A stretch of 64,000 nucleotides of DNA, from contig NZ_JACGXL010000009.1 of NCBI RefSeq assembly GCF_014138265.1, positions 1-64,000 on the forward strand. The letters are read 5' to 3'. Source of the DNA: Dokdonella fugitiva (lineage in GTDB: Bacteria; Pseudomonadota; Gammaproteobacteria; Xanthomonadales; Rhodanobacteraceae). This document shows positions 19,603-28,519 of this stretch, piece by piece. The notes beneath the pieces were generated by a model. That model was not told where the DNA came from, did no database searches, and saw only the letters and a program-made list of their open reading frames with translations. A program made the position numbers and the translations under genes. Numbering within the stretch: the stretch's first letter is position 1; each line of letters starts with the position of its first letter.

Positions 19603-22248
19603 GTGAATGCGCACGCCGCATCGAAGGGCGCCGTCGCGGCCGTGCAGGGAATGCGGCGCGCCTCGATCGCGCGTCCGTGCGCGTGCGAGGAGACCGGGCA
19701 GCACTGCGAACGCTGCGCCATGGGCGGCACCGCGCAGCGTGGGATCGCTCGCTCGCATCCATCGCCGGCCATGCCGCGCGAAGCGCGCGACGTCCTGGCG
19801 ACGCCCGGCGTGCCGCTGGATGCGCCGCTCGCGGACGCGTTCGGACGGCGATTCGACCACGATTTTTCCGGCGTGCGCCTGCACACCGACGCGACGGCCG
19901 CAGCCGCGGCGCAGGCACTGGACGCGAACGCGTTCACCGCAGGCCGCCACATCGTGTTCGGTGCAGGACGCCATCGTCCCGAGAGTGGCGACGGCCTGCA
20001 CCTGCTCGCGCACGAACTCGCACATGTCGTGCAGCAATCACATCTTCGTGACGCACACGTGCGCGTGCTGGGCGTAGGGGCAGCGGCATCGCAGGCGGAA
20101 GTCGAGGCGCATCGTGCCGCTGCGCTGGTCACGCGGGGCGGCCGAGCGCGCGTGGCGAGGGTGGCCGAGCCGCTGATACAGCGCGACGGTCCTGCGTCGA
20201 AGCAGGGCAACAACGCGCCGGCGCCCGTGGTGCCGCCGTTCGAATCGTTCAAGGAGCTGTGGAATCGCTTCGAAGACCTGCGCCAGGCCGGCCGCGATCG
20301 CGAGGCCGAGGCGCTCGCGCCCGCGATCGTCGGCAGCCTGATGGGCGACGACGTGATCGCGCACGCCGGTGACCTCGTGCATTGGCTGCTCGCGCGCGGG
20401 CTTCGCGCGCTGGCGCTGCAGGCGCTCGGGCATCTGGAGACGGTCTGGTGGATCCGTTTCGTGGCGGACAAGCCGGCTGCCGCCAAGGCCGCCGGATGGT
20501 TCGATCGCTCGAGTGCGCAGGACCTGATCGCCGAGGCGGAGACGAGCGTGGCGGCGAACGACCACACGATGGCGTTCGAGTTGCTCGGCGTCGCCTACCT
20601 GATGCTGCAGATCCAGTACCTCATGCTGTCGGATGCGCGGATACGTTCATTGAACGACCTGATGCAGACCCAGCGCCGTTCCGCCGCGCCGGGCAGCCGT
20701 GCGTTCGACGTGCCGATCGCCCGCATCATTACCTACTCGCAGATCGGCGGCCTGCTCGCCGACATGCGCAAGATCCTCGCGTTCTACAGCGTGCGCGAGC
20801 GCGAGGCGACCGCGAAAGGGCTGACGCTCGACGCGACGCGCTTCGCCATGCTCGGTGCGCGGCTGCGCCAGCGCATCCGCGACCGTTACCTCATCTCAGG
20901 CGACGGCGACGCGCAGCGCGGCGTGACGATGGAAGCGACCTTGGGGGACGATCGCCGACGCGGCCCCGGCTACGACCTGCACGGCGCGCGCGGTCCGGAC
21001 GAGTTCGTCACGCCTCTCCCGGGCGAGCCGCTGCCCGACGAGCTCGGCACGCATCCGACCTACAGTGCGTCGATGGACGACGTCTTCGCGCGCGTCGGCG
21101 GCCAGGAGGATTTCCTCACCCAATTGCTGGCGCACCCGGAGATCCGCCGGCGCTTCGGCAGCCGCCGGATCGACATGAACGACGACGCCACGCGCTACGC
21201 CGTGTGGAGCGAGATGCTCGCCGTGTTCCAGCGACAGCCGACCGCCGGTTGCTCCAACGCACTCTGCTCGCTGTTGCGCCTGATCGAGCGATACCTGCAG
21301 AACTTCACCGTGCACACCGGCTACAACATCGACGACTTCGGCACGTCGTACCTGAACCGGCCGTTCCCCGAGGACTTGCTGGGACGCGTGGTACGCGACT
21401 GCGGCGTCTACGCCGTGACGGTGGCGTACGAGGTCTATCGCAGCGCGCGCGCGGCCAAGCCGCAGGTGCCGGTCCACCTGCAGCTGTTCAACACGCTCGA
21501 GCACTTCATGCTCGTCGTCCACGACGACACCACGCACGAGCACTACGTCGTCAGCAACGACCAGATCATCGGTCCACGCACCGGCAATCCCGTCGGCAGC
21601 GTCGCCACCACGTACGCCGGCGTGATGGGACATCCGTTCGGCGTCAGCGCGGCCGGCAGCAGCCAGCAGCTCGGCATCGATCTGTCCGATGCGGCGTTCC
21701 GCGCGCGCCTGTGGCAGAGCTACGAAACCGGTGCGCGGCTCGCGCTCGATGCGGGCAAGCCGCCGCCGGGCAATACCCGCCCGGCGGGGGAGCGCACCCA
21801 CGAGGCGTACAAGGGCTACTACGACGCGATGACGCGTTTCGATGCCGCGGCGCAGGCGTCACACGCGCAGCTGGAGCAACTGATGGCGACGTTCGCGCAG
21901 GCGCCCGCGACGCGCATGCGCGCCGTCGACGCGGCGTTGCCGCAGCTCGACCGGGCCGGAACCGCGATGGCGGCGATCATCGACGCGATCGTCAGCAGCC
22001 CGCGCATCGGCCTGCGCCCGGGACCGAACCTGCCGATGCAACGCGAGGCGCTGTTGACCGCGCCCACCGGCGTCCCCGTGCAGCCGCTTGCCCGCATCGG
22101 CAAGGCGTTGATGTTCGCCGAACGCAACGGACACGCGTTGACGAAGGACGAAACCGTGTTGCTCGCCTGGTTGCGGAAGTCGCCATTCCCGAGCTTGAGC
22201 AGCGAACTCGCGACTTACGACGCGGCCGGGCGGCCGCCGCGCTTCTGA
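19603..22248 (+). CDS. DUF4157 (eCIS-core) protein with a large C-terminal enzyme-like domain
   Basis: An 881-residue protein encoded within the structural operon. The N-terminus has a Cys motif (CACEETGQHCERC, about 26-38), then the DUF4157 domain (about 65-150) with FDHDFSGVRLHTD and LLAHELAHVVQQ (His137). A long helical middle region follows. The C-terminal part has VRDCGVYAVTVAYEVY (Cys600), NTLEHFMLVVHDD (His634) and HYVVSNDQI (Asn652/Asp653), an order and spacing like a papain/NlpC-type Cys-His-Asn/Asp enzyme. Catalysis is inference; it could instead be structural. GTG 19603 (GGAG at 19591) is preferred; 19594 is possible. Confidence 0.75.
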   Translation: MNAHAASKGAVAAVQGMRRASIARPCACEETGQHCERCAMGGTAQRGIARSHPSPAMPREARDVLATPGVPLDAPLADAFGRRFDHDFSGVRLHTDATAAAAAQALDANAFTAGRHIVFGAGRHRPESGDGLHLLAHELAHVVQQSHLRDAHVRVLGVGAAASQAEVEAHRAAALVTRGGRARVARVAEPLIQRDGPASKQGNNAPAPVVPPFESFKELWNRFEDLRQAGRDREAEALAPAIVGSLMGDDVIAHAGDLVHWLLARGLRALALQALGHLETVWWIRFVADKPAAAKAAGWFDRSSAQDLIAEAETSVAANDHTMAFELLGVAYLMLQIQYLMLSDARIRSLNDLMQTQRRSAAPGSRAFDVPIARIITYSQIGGLLADMRKILAFYSVREREATAKGLTLDATRFAMLGARLRQRIRDRYLISGDGDAQRGVTMEATLGDDRRRGPGYDLHGARGPDEFVTPLPGEPLPDELGTHPTYSASMDDVFARVGGQEDFLTQLLAHPEIRRRFGSRRIDMNDDATRYAVWSEMLAVFQRQPTAGCSNALCSLLRLIERYLQNFTVHTGYNIDDFGTSYLNRPFPEDLLGRVVRDCGVYAVTVAYEVYRSARAAKPQVPVHLQLFNTLEHFMLVVHDDTTHEHYVVSNDQIIGPRTGNPVGSVATTYAGVMGHPFGVSAAGSSQQLGIDLSDAAFRARLWQSYETGARLALDAGKPPPGNTRPAGERTHEAYKGYYDAMTRFDAAAQASHAQLEQLMATFAQAPATRMRAVDAALPQLDRAGTAMAAIIDAIVSSPRIGLRPGPNLPMQREALLTAPTGVPVQPLARIGKALMFAERNGHALTKDETVLLAWLRKSPFPSLSSELATYDAAGRPPRF

Positions 22249-22264
22249 CCGACGGATCGATGCC

Positions 22265-22936
22265 ATGCCTGCGCCCGACACCGGTTTCCCCGCCTCCCCG
22301 CAGATCCTCAAGGCGGGCCTCGTGCTGCTCGATCCGGTCACCGGAACGCAGCGCAGGATCATCGTGCTGCAGTACAACCCCGACCAGTTGCACCGATCGC
22401 TGCAGGTGCAGGCGACGAGCGGCGAAGGGGGCGAGCGTTCCGAAGCGCTGCGCCTCAAGGGTCCGCCGGTCGAGACGATCAAGCTCGAAGCGGAGATCGA
22501 CGCGACCGACCAGCTCGAGGATCCCGACAGCCACGCGATCGCCGTGCAGAACGGCATCCATCCGCAGCTCGCCGCACTGGAGCTGATGGTCTACCCGACG
22601 TCGGGGCAGTTGCTCAACAACCTCGCGCTGTCGATCGCCGGCGCGGTCGAGATCGTGCCGATGCAGGCCCCGCTCACCGTGTTCGTGTGGAGCCGCAGCC
22701 GCATCGTGCCGGTGCGCGTGACCGAGTTCTCGATCACCGAGGAAGCGTTCGACACCGAGCTCAATCCGATCCGCGCCAAGGTCAGCCTCGGCATGCGCGT
22801 GCTCAGCGTGAACGACCTCGGCTACGAGCACCGCGGCAGCGCGCTCTACCTCGCCCATCTCGCCGCGAAGCAGGTGCTCGCCGCGCAATCGGCCGACGGT
22901 GCTCTCGGCGCGTTCGGCCTGGAGAAGCTGCCATGA
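22265..22936 (+). CDS. CIS tube/hub-adaptor protein (Afp7/Pvc7 N-domain-like)
   Basis: A 223-residue protein with the 'contractile injection system tube protein' pattern: ILVLQYNPDQL-like IIVLQYNPDQLHRSLQVQ, then GPPVETIKLEAEIDATDQL, PLTVFVWSRSRIVPVRVTEF and FDTELNPIRAKVSLGMRVL. In Afp and PVC this domain is fused to LysM and forms the first tube layer above the spike. Here the LysM-like part is a separate gene, overlapping by four bases (ATGA). Start ATG 22265. Confidence 0.85.
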   Translation: MPAPDTGFPASPQILKAGLVLLDPVTGTQRRIIVLQYNPDQLHRSLQVQATSGEGGERSEALRLKGPPVETIKLEAEIDATDQLEDPDSHAIAVQNGIHPQLAALELMVYPTSGQLLNNLALSIAGAVEIVPMQAPLTVFVWSRSRIVPVRVTEFSITEEAFDTELNPIRAKVSLGMRVLSVNDLGYEHRGSALYLAHLAAKQVLAAQSADGALGAFGLEKLP

Positions 22937-23319
22937 TCGATGCGATGCAGTACCAGCTCGGGGTGGATCCGGCGCAATTGCTGCTCGGGCTCGACGCGCT
23001 GCGCGTGCGCCCGTTCCCGGTCACGAGCCGCTACTACAACGTGCCCGTGAAGATCGTCACCGACGCGAGCGGCGAAGACCGTGCCTGCCTCGCGCGCCGT
23101 TTCTCGCCCGATCCCGATCGCCTCGCGCTCGTGCGCCTGCACGCGGTAGTCGAGCACGAGCGCCTCGACCTCGTCGCCGCGCGCGAGATCGGCGACCCCG
23201 AACAGTTCTGGCGCATCTGCGACGCGAACCGGGCTCTGCGCCCCGACGACCTCGAGCAGGTCGGCCTCGCGCTGCGCATCACCTTGCCGGAAGGCGTGCC
23301 GGGAGCGGGCGATGCTTGA
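22933..23319 (+). CDS. LysM/gp53-like baseplate protein
   Basis: A 128-residue protein. The N-terminal half has VRPFPVTSRYYNVPVKIVTD. The C-terminal half, VVEHERLDLVAAREIGDPEQ then FWRICDANRALRPDDLEQVG, reads as a LysM-like module and resembles T4 gp53-type wedge proteins. It lies between the tube adaptor and the gpD hub, overlapping both (4 and 8 bases), as expected for proteins needed in equal amounts. Confidence 0.7.
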   Translation: MIDAMQYQLGVDPAQLLLGLDALRVRPFPVTSRYYNVPVKIVTDASGEDRACLARRFSPDPDRLALVRLHAVVEHERLDLVAAREIGDPEQFWRICDANRALRPDDLEQVGLALRITLPEGVPGAGDA

Positions 23320-24430
23320 CGGCATCCAGCTCACGCTGCTGATCGGCGCGCTGTTGCCCGAGCCGGTGCCGCAGGCGCTCGTCGATGCGCTGCAGAGTGC
23401 GCAGGTGACGTCGCAGGCGGGCGAACGCAGCGGCTTCCAGCTCGTGTTCGGCGTCGGCAAGGGCGCGCCGGGCGTCGGCGCGCTGCTCGAACAGGGCTAC
23501 TTCGACCCGCCGCGTCGCGTCGTCATCGTCGCGATGGTGAACGGCTCGCCGAACGTGCTCATGGACGGCGTCATCACGCGCCACGATCTCGCGCCGAGCA
23601 ACGAGCCGGGCCAGTCGAAGCTGACCGTGACCGGCGAAGACCTCAGCCGCATGCTCGACCTCATCGACTTCAGCTGGCTCATCAAGTATCCGGCGATGCC
23701 GGCCGAGGCGCGCGTCGCGCTGATCCTCGCCAAGTACGCGATGTACGGCATCGTGCCGGCGATCGTGCCGAGCATCATGATCGACGTGCCGCTGCCGACC
23801 GACACGATCCCCGGCCACCGCGGTACCGACCTGCAGTACCTCAACCTGCTCGCGCAGCGCGTCGGCTACGTGTTCTACCTGCAGCCGGGGCCGCTACCCG
23901 GCATGAACATCGCGTACTGGGGACCGGAGATCCGCGTCGGCGTGCCGCAGGCCGCGCTCGTCGTCAATTCCGACGCGCACAGCAACGTCGAGTCGATGAG
24001 CTTCAGCTTCGACGGCTTCGCCAAGACCTTGAACGTGATCCTGATCCTGCTCAAGGAAACGCACATCCCGATCCCGATCCCGGTGCCGGACGTCAATCCG
24101 ATCAGTCCGCCGCTCGGTCCGCGCATGCCGGTACCGCTGCGCATCGAGCCGATGACCGGGCTCGCCAAATTCACGCCGATCCAGGCCGCGCTCATCGCGA
24201 TCGCGCGCGCCGCGCGCACCGCCGACGTGGTCAGCGGCTCCGGCTCGCTCGACGTCGTGCGCTACGGCCAGCTGCTGCAGGCGCGCCAGCTCGTCGAGGT
24301 GCGTGGCGCGGGCCTGCCGCACGACGGCTGGCATTACGTCAAGAGCGTCACGCACCAGATCAAGCCGGGCGAATTCAAGCAGAGCTTCACGCTCGCGCGC
24401 AACGCATTCATGCCGTGGACCGGCGGCTGA
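23312..24430 (+). CDS. Phage late control D (gpD/gp27-like) hub protein
   Basis: A 372-residue protein with the gpD/VgrG hub fold: N-terminal GIQLTLLIGALLPEPVPQAL, GFQLVFGVGKG, LMDGVITRHDLAPSNEPGQS and LTVTGEDLSRMLDL, a central YLNLLAQRVGYVFYLQPGP, and a C-terminal GWHYVKSVTHQIKPGEFKQS. It should form the trimeric hub linking tube and spike in the baseplate. It overlaps the preceding gene by eight bases. Confidence 0.85.
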   Translation: MLDGIQLTLLIGALLPEPVPQALVDALQSAQVTSQAGERSGFQLVFGVGKGAPGVGALLEQGYFDPPRRVVIVAMVNGSPNVLMDGVITRHDLAPSNEPGQSKLTVTGEDLSRMLDLIDFSWLIKYPAMPAEARVALILAKYAMYGIVPAIVPSIMIDVPLPTDTIPGHRGTDLQYLNLLAQRVGYVFYLQPGPLPGMNIAYWGPEIRVGVPQAALVVNSDAHSNVESMSFSFDGFAKTLNVILILLKETHIPIPIPVPDVNPISPPLGPRMPVPLRIEPMTGLAKFTPIQAALIAIARAARTADVVSGSGSLDVVRYGQLLQARQLVEVRGAGLPHDGWHYVKSVTHQIKPGEFKQSFTLARNAFMPWTGG

Positions 24431-24455
24431 CACACGACACGGAGGAGCCAAGCAC

Positions 24456-25088
24456 ATGGCCAAGCGCAAGACGATGCAGGATCTGGGCTACGTCGAGGAC
24501 ATGTCGGGCATGTTCTCGCCGCCGTCACCCGACGACGACGACGCGGGCAGCCGCTCCGGCGTACGCCACTACTACGGCAAGTACCGCGGCACGGTGCTGC
24601 AGAACGTCGACCCGATGCGCAGCGGCCGCCTGCAGGTGCAGGTGCCCGACGTGTATGGCCCGAACTTCTCGACCTGGGCGCTGCCGTGCCTGCCGTCCGG
24701 CGGCATGCTCACCGGCATGTACGTCGCGCCGCCGATCGGCGCAGGCGTGTGGGTCGAGTTCGAGCAGGGCGATCCCGATTATCCGATCTGGGTCGGCTGC
24801 TGGTGGGGCAGCCTCGCCGAGACGCCGAACCAGGCCAAGATCACCACGCCCGGCGTGCCCGTGATCACGCTCGAATCGCTCGGCCAGAAGGCGATCGTGA
24901 TCAGCGACACGCCGGTGCCGCCGCTGCTGCCGCAGGGCGGCATCCTGCTCAGCGCGGGCCCGCAGACGTTTATCGCGGTCGGCCCCGCCGGCATCAACAT
25001 CCAGAGCCCGTTGACCAGCCTCAACCTGACGCTGCCGCCGGGCGCGGGCGTGGTCAACGTCAACAACGGCGCACTGCTCGTGAAATGA
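24456..25088 (+). CDS. Baseplate spike protein (gpV/gp5 OB-fold)
   Basis: A 210-residue protein. The OB-fold core is at about residues 35-130: KYRGTVLQNVDPMRSGRLQV, VPDVYG, WALPCLPSGG, then IGAGVWVEFEQGDPDYPIWV and GCWWG. A repetitive hydrophobic C-terminus (about 140-210, with GGILLSAGPQTFIAVGPAGI and LNLTLPPGAGVVNVNNG) is consistent with a trimeric beta-helix needle. GGAGGAG lies upstream of ATG 24456. The PAAR-like tip gene follows. Confidence 0.9.
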   Translation: MAKRKTMQDLGYVEDMSGMFSPPSPDDDDAGSRSGVRHYYGKYRGTVLQNVDPMRSGRLQVQVPDVYGPNFSTWALPCLPSGGMLTGMYVAPPIGAGVWVEFEQGDPDYPIWVGCWWGSLAETPNQAKITTPGVPVITLESLGQKAIVISDTPVPPLLPQGGILLSAGPQTFIAVGPAGINIQSPLTSLNLTLPPGAGVVNVNNGALLVK

Positions 25089-25096
25089 GGTGTCGC

Positions 25097-25423
25097 ATGC
25101 CCGGTTTCCTGCTCACCGTCGCTTCCCCGTGCACCTGCACGCACCTCACCGGCAAGGCGACCACGTCGGCGCCGAATCCGCGCGTGATCGTGATGGCGCA
25201 AGCGAGCGTGCTGATCACCGCGCCGTACCTGATCGCGGGTTGCCTCAATCCCGTCGTGAGCGGTGGGCAGTGCACCGCCGCGAAGTTCCTCGCCGGCGCG
25301 ACCCGCGTGCTGTCGATGGGGCAGCCGCTCGCGCTCGCGATGACGCCGTCGCCGTCGCTCGGCACGCCGACGCCGGCACCGATGGTGACGCCGCCGAGCC
25401 AGACGCGCGTGTTCGCGATGTGA
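25097..25423 (+). CDS. PAAR-like spike tip protein
   Basis: A 108-residue protein rich in short beta turns. Cys and His near the N-terminus (PCTCTHLTGKATTSAPNPRV) and a third Cys (SGGQCTAAKF) fit a small PAAR-like cone that binds a metal ion and sharpens the spike. PAAR-like proteins normally follow the spike gene. An upstream ATG at 25085 is possible; 25097 is preferred because GAGG lies before it. Confidence 0.75.
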   Translation: MPGFLLTVASPCTCTHLTGKATTSAPNPRVIVMAQASVLITAPYLIAGCLNPVVSGGQCTAAKFLAGATRVLSMGQPLALAMTPSPSLGTPTPAPMVTPPSQTRVFAM

Positions 25424-25430
25424 GGGCCGC

Positions 25431-25790
25431 ATGGACATCGACTATCCGTTCCGCTTCGGCAACGACGGTCGCACCGCGAGCACCGGGCTCGACGACCACG
25501 TGCGCGACATGATCGAGCAACTGCTGTTCACGAGCCCGGGCGAACGCGTCAACCGCCCCGAGTTCGGCAGCGGCCTCATGCAGCTCGTGTTCGCGCCGAA
25601 CAGCCCCGAGCTCGCGGCGACGCTCAAGTTCGGCCTGCAGGCCTCGCTGGTGCAATGGCTCGGCGACGTCATCGACATCGTCGCGATCGACGTCGCGGCG
25701 CAGGACGCCGAACTGCGCGTCGAACTCGCCTATCGCGTGCGCGCGAGCGGCGAACTGCGCAACGACAGCTTCGTGCGGAGCGTGCCATGA
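25431..25790 (+). CDS. GPW/gp25 baseplate wedge protein
   Basis: A 119-residue gp25-family protein: MDIDYPFRFGNDGRTASTGL, then DMIEQLLFTSPGERVNRPEF and GSGLMQLVFAPNS. The family is lysozyme-related but non-enzymatic, and in the baseplate it nucleates sheath assembly. Its stop overlaps the ATG of the next gene. Confidence 0.95.
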   Translation: MDIDYPFRFGNDGRTASTGLDDHVRDMIEQLLFTSPGERVNRPEFGSGLMQLVFAPNSPELAATLKFGLQASLVQWLGDVIDIVAIDVAAQDAELRVELAYRVRASGELRNDSFVRSVP

Positions 25791-28519
25791 GCGAATCGAC
25801 GATCGCGCGCATCGGCTGCGACGCGCTGCCCGCGTGCGGCGAGCAGCGCCGCCGCGCGACGCTGCATGCCGGCGCCAACCTCAACGGCATCGACTACATC
25901 GAGGTCGGCGCCGACATGCGCACGCTGTGCGTGCACCTGTTCGCCGGTGTGCCCGAAGGCCTCGGCGTCGCCAACGTGCGCGTGCGCGGCGGCCGTCGCG
26001 TGCAGGGCCTCGTCGCGCTCGAGGTCGACGTCGACGAAGCCGACGACATGCACGACGACGCCTGCCTGCGCGTCGTGCTCGACCGCGCCGGCGACCATTC
26101 GCCGTACTGCCTGTGCCTCGTCGAGGCGGATTCGCCGGCCGATCCCGACGCCTGGCGCGCGCTCGCGGGCTTCGATCCACGCTACGCCTGCGCCGAGTTC
26201 CGCGTGCGGCTCGACTGCGGCGAGCAGCCCGATTGCGTCGCGCCCGCCCCGCCGTGTCGGGACACCGAGCCGACGCCGCCGATCGACTACCTTGCCAAGG
26301 ACTACGCGAGTTTCCGCAAGCTCATCCTCGACCGCCTCGCGCAGACGATGCCGCAATGGCGCGAGCGCCACGTGCCCGATCTCGGCGTCACGCTGGTCGA
26401 GCTGCTCGCCTATCGCGCTGACCGACTCAGCTACTTCCAGGACGCGGTCGCGACCGAGGCCTACCTCGACACCGCGCACCGGCGCATCTCGGTACGACGC
26501 CACGCCCGCCTCGTCGACTATCGCCTGCACGAGGGTTGCAACGCACGCGCGTTCGTCACGCTCGCGCTCGACGGCACGGACGAGCTCGATCTCGCGCTCG
26601 CCGACCTTCGCTTCGTCGTGCCGCCGCCGGACGAACCGCTCGCCGTGCCGGGCACGCTCGACACCGCGCGCCTCGACGCGATGCGCGCGCGCGGCGCGCT
26701 CGTGTTCGAGCCGATGCCGCTCGCCGCCGGCGTCGACACGCTGCACGTCGTCGCGGCGCACGCCGCGATCCGCATCCATACCTGGGGCGACGACATCTGC
26801 TGCCTGCCGCGCGGCACGACGCGCGCGACGCTCGTCGATGCGCGCGACACGCCGCCGCCGACACCCGTGGGCGCGGTGCCGAACGCCGCTGCCGCGCCAT
26901 CGCGTCCGCTGCAGCTCGCCGCCGGCGACCTGCTCGTGTTCGAGGAGGTCCGCGGCAGCCAGACCGGCAACCCGGCCGACGCCGATCCGGCGCACCGCCA
27001 CGTCGTGCGCCTCACGCGCGTCGAGCCGGGCGTCGATGCGCTCTACGGCGTCGACCTGCTCGAAGTGGAATGGGACGCCTGCGACGCGCTGCCGTTCGAC
27101 CTCTGCCTGTCTGTGCGCCTGCCTGCGCCCGGATGCACGCGCGTGCACGACGTCGCGCTCGCGCGCGGCAACGTCGTGCTCGTCGATCACGGCGAAACCC
27201 TGCGCGGCGAATGCGATTGCGCACCGCTCTGCGCGCCGCCGGGTTCGGTCGTGCTGCCGCCGGGCATCGCGCGCTCGCTCGCCGCGATGCCCGACGCGTG
27301 CGAGCGTTGCGCGAACCTTGGCGAAGAGTGCTGGCTCGTCGACGGCGAAGCCGGCCATGGCTGTTGCGGCTGCGAGGACGGCGTCGGCGACATCATGCAA
27401 CGACCGGGCGCGCGCACGCGCCGACTGCGCGGCGCGCCGCTCACGTTCGCGGTGCCGCTCGAGCCGGGCGTGCCCGCGTGCCGCCTCGCGCCGCAGGATC
27501 CGCGCGCGGCGCTGCCGCAGCTCGCCGTGTACGGCGGCCCGCTCGAACAGATCCTCGTCGCCGGCGCGCCCGACGCGACGTGGCGCTGGCAGGCGCGTCA
27601 GGACCTGCTCGCGAGCGAACCGGATGCGCGCGACGTCGTCGCCGAGATCGACGACGACGGCGGCGTGCAACTGCGCTTCGGCGACGGCACGCTCGGCCGC
27701 GCGCCGCAGGCGGGCGAGTTCTTCCGCGCGCGCCTGCGTATCGGCAACGGCACGATCGGCAACGTCGGCCGCGACAGCATCGTCTGGCTCGTGCTGCGCG
27801 ACGGCGCTCCGTCGGGCGCGCGCCTGACGCCACGCAATCCGCTGCCGGCGCAGGGTGGCTGCGCACCGGAGACGATCGCCGACGCGAAGCTGTACGCTCC
27901 CGGTGCGTTCCGCGCCGAGCTGCGCCGCGCAATCACGCCCGACGACTACGCCGCGCTCGCGCGCCGCACGCCTGGCCTGCAAGGCGCGGGTTGCGCGTTC
28001 GAGTGGACCGGCAGCTGGTACGAGGCGAACGTCGTCGTCGATCCGCTGGACACGGAGCGGCTCGATCCCGCGCTCGCCACGCGCATCGCGCGCGACCTGC
28101 ATCGCTTCCGCCGCATCGGCCACGACCTCGCCGTCGACGGCGCGCGCTACGTACCGCTCGCGATCACCGTCGCGGTGTGCGTGCAGCCCGATTTCCTCGT
28201 CGCCCACGTCGAGGCGGAACTGCGCGACCGCTTCGGCTCCGGCCTGCGCCGCGACGGCGCGCGCGCGTGGTTCCATCCCGACCGCCTTCGCCTCGGCGAA
28301 GCGGTGTACGCGAGCCGCATCGTCGCCGAGGTGCAGTCGGTCACCGGCGTCGCGCACGCCGAGGTCGTCGGGCTCGCGCGCATGGATCCGGTCGACGCCA
28401 GCGACGCGGTCGCTGCCGGCGTGCTCGTGCTCGCCGCGCGCGAGATCGCGCAGGTCGACGGCGATGCGGATTACCCCGACCGCGGCAGCATCCGCTTCGT
28501 GATGGGAGGTGGCCGATGA
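25787..28519 (+). CDS. Baseplate assembly protein J-like (gp6-type), first copy
   Basis: A 910-residue putative baseplate wedge protein. Landmarks: PPIDYLAKDYASFRKLILDR (about residue 165), VPDLGVTLVELLAYRADRLS and YFQDAVATEAYLDTAHRRIS, then the C-terminal gp6/J region with LRFGDGTLGRAPQAGEFFRA, AITPDDYAALARRTPGLQGA and VTGVAHAEVVG. A Cys-rich inserted stretch at about residues 480-530 (ACERCANLGEECW, HGCCGCEDG) may bind metal. It is coupled to both flanking genes by four-base overlaps. Confidence 0.9.
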   Translation: MSESTIARIGCDALPACGEQRRRATLHAGANLNGIDYIEVGADMRTLCVHLFAGVPEGLGVANVRVRGGRRVQGLVALEVDVDEADDMHDDACLRVVLDRAGDHSPYCLCLVEADSPADPDAWRALAGFDPRYACAEFRVRLDCGEQPDCVAPAPPCRDTEPTPPIDYLAKDYASFRKLILDRLAQTMPQWRERHVPDLGVTLVELLAYRADRLSYFQDAVATEAYLDTAHRRISVRRHARLVDYRLHEGCNARAFVTLALDGTDELDLALADLRFVVPPPDEPLAVPGTLDTARLDAMRARGALVFEPMPLAAGVDTLHVVAAHAAIRIHTWGDDICCLPRGTTRATLVDARDTPPPTPVGAVPNAAAAPSRPLQLAAGDLLVFEEVRGSQTGNPADADPAHRHVVRLTRVEPGVDALYGVDLLEVEWDACDALPFDLCLSVRLPAPGCTRVHDVALARGNVVLVDHGETLRGECDCAPLCAPPGSVVLPPGIARSLAAMPDACERCANLGEECWLVDGEAGHGCCGCEDGVGDIMQRPGARTRRLRGAPLTFAVPLEPGVPACRLAPQDPRAALPQLAVYGGPLEQILVAGAPDATWRWQARQDLLASEPDARDVVAEIDDDGGVQLRFGDGTLGRAPQAGEFFRARLRIGNGTIGNVGRDSIVWLVLRDGAPSGARLTPRNPLPAQGGCAPETIADAKLYAPGAFRAELRRAITPDDYAALARRTPGLQGAGCAFEWTGSWYEANVVVDPLDTERLDPALATRIARDLHRFRRIGHDLAVDGARYVPLAITVAVCVQPDFLVAHVEAELRDRFGSGLRRDGARAWFHPDRLRLGEAVYASRIVAEVQSVTGVAHAEVVGLARMDPVDASDAVAAGVLVLAAREIAQVDGDADYPDRGSIRFVMGGGR

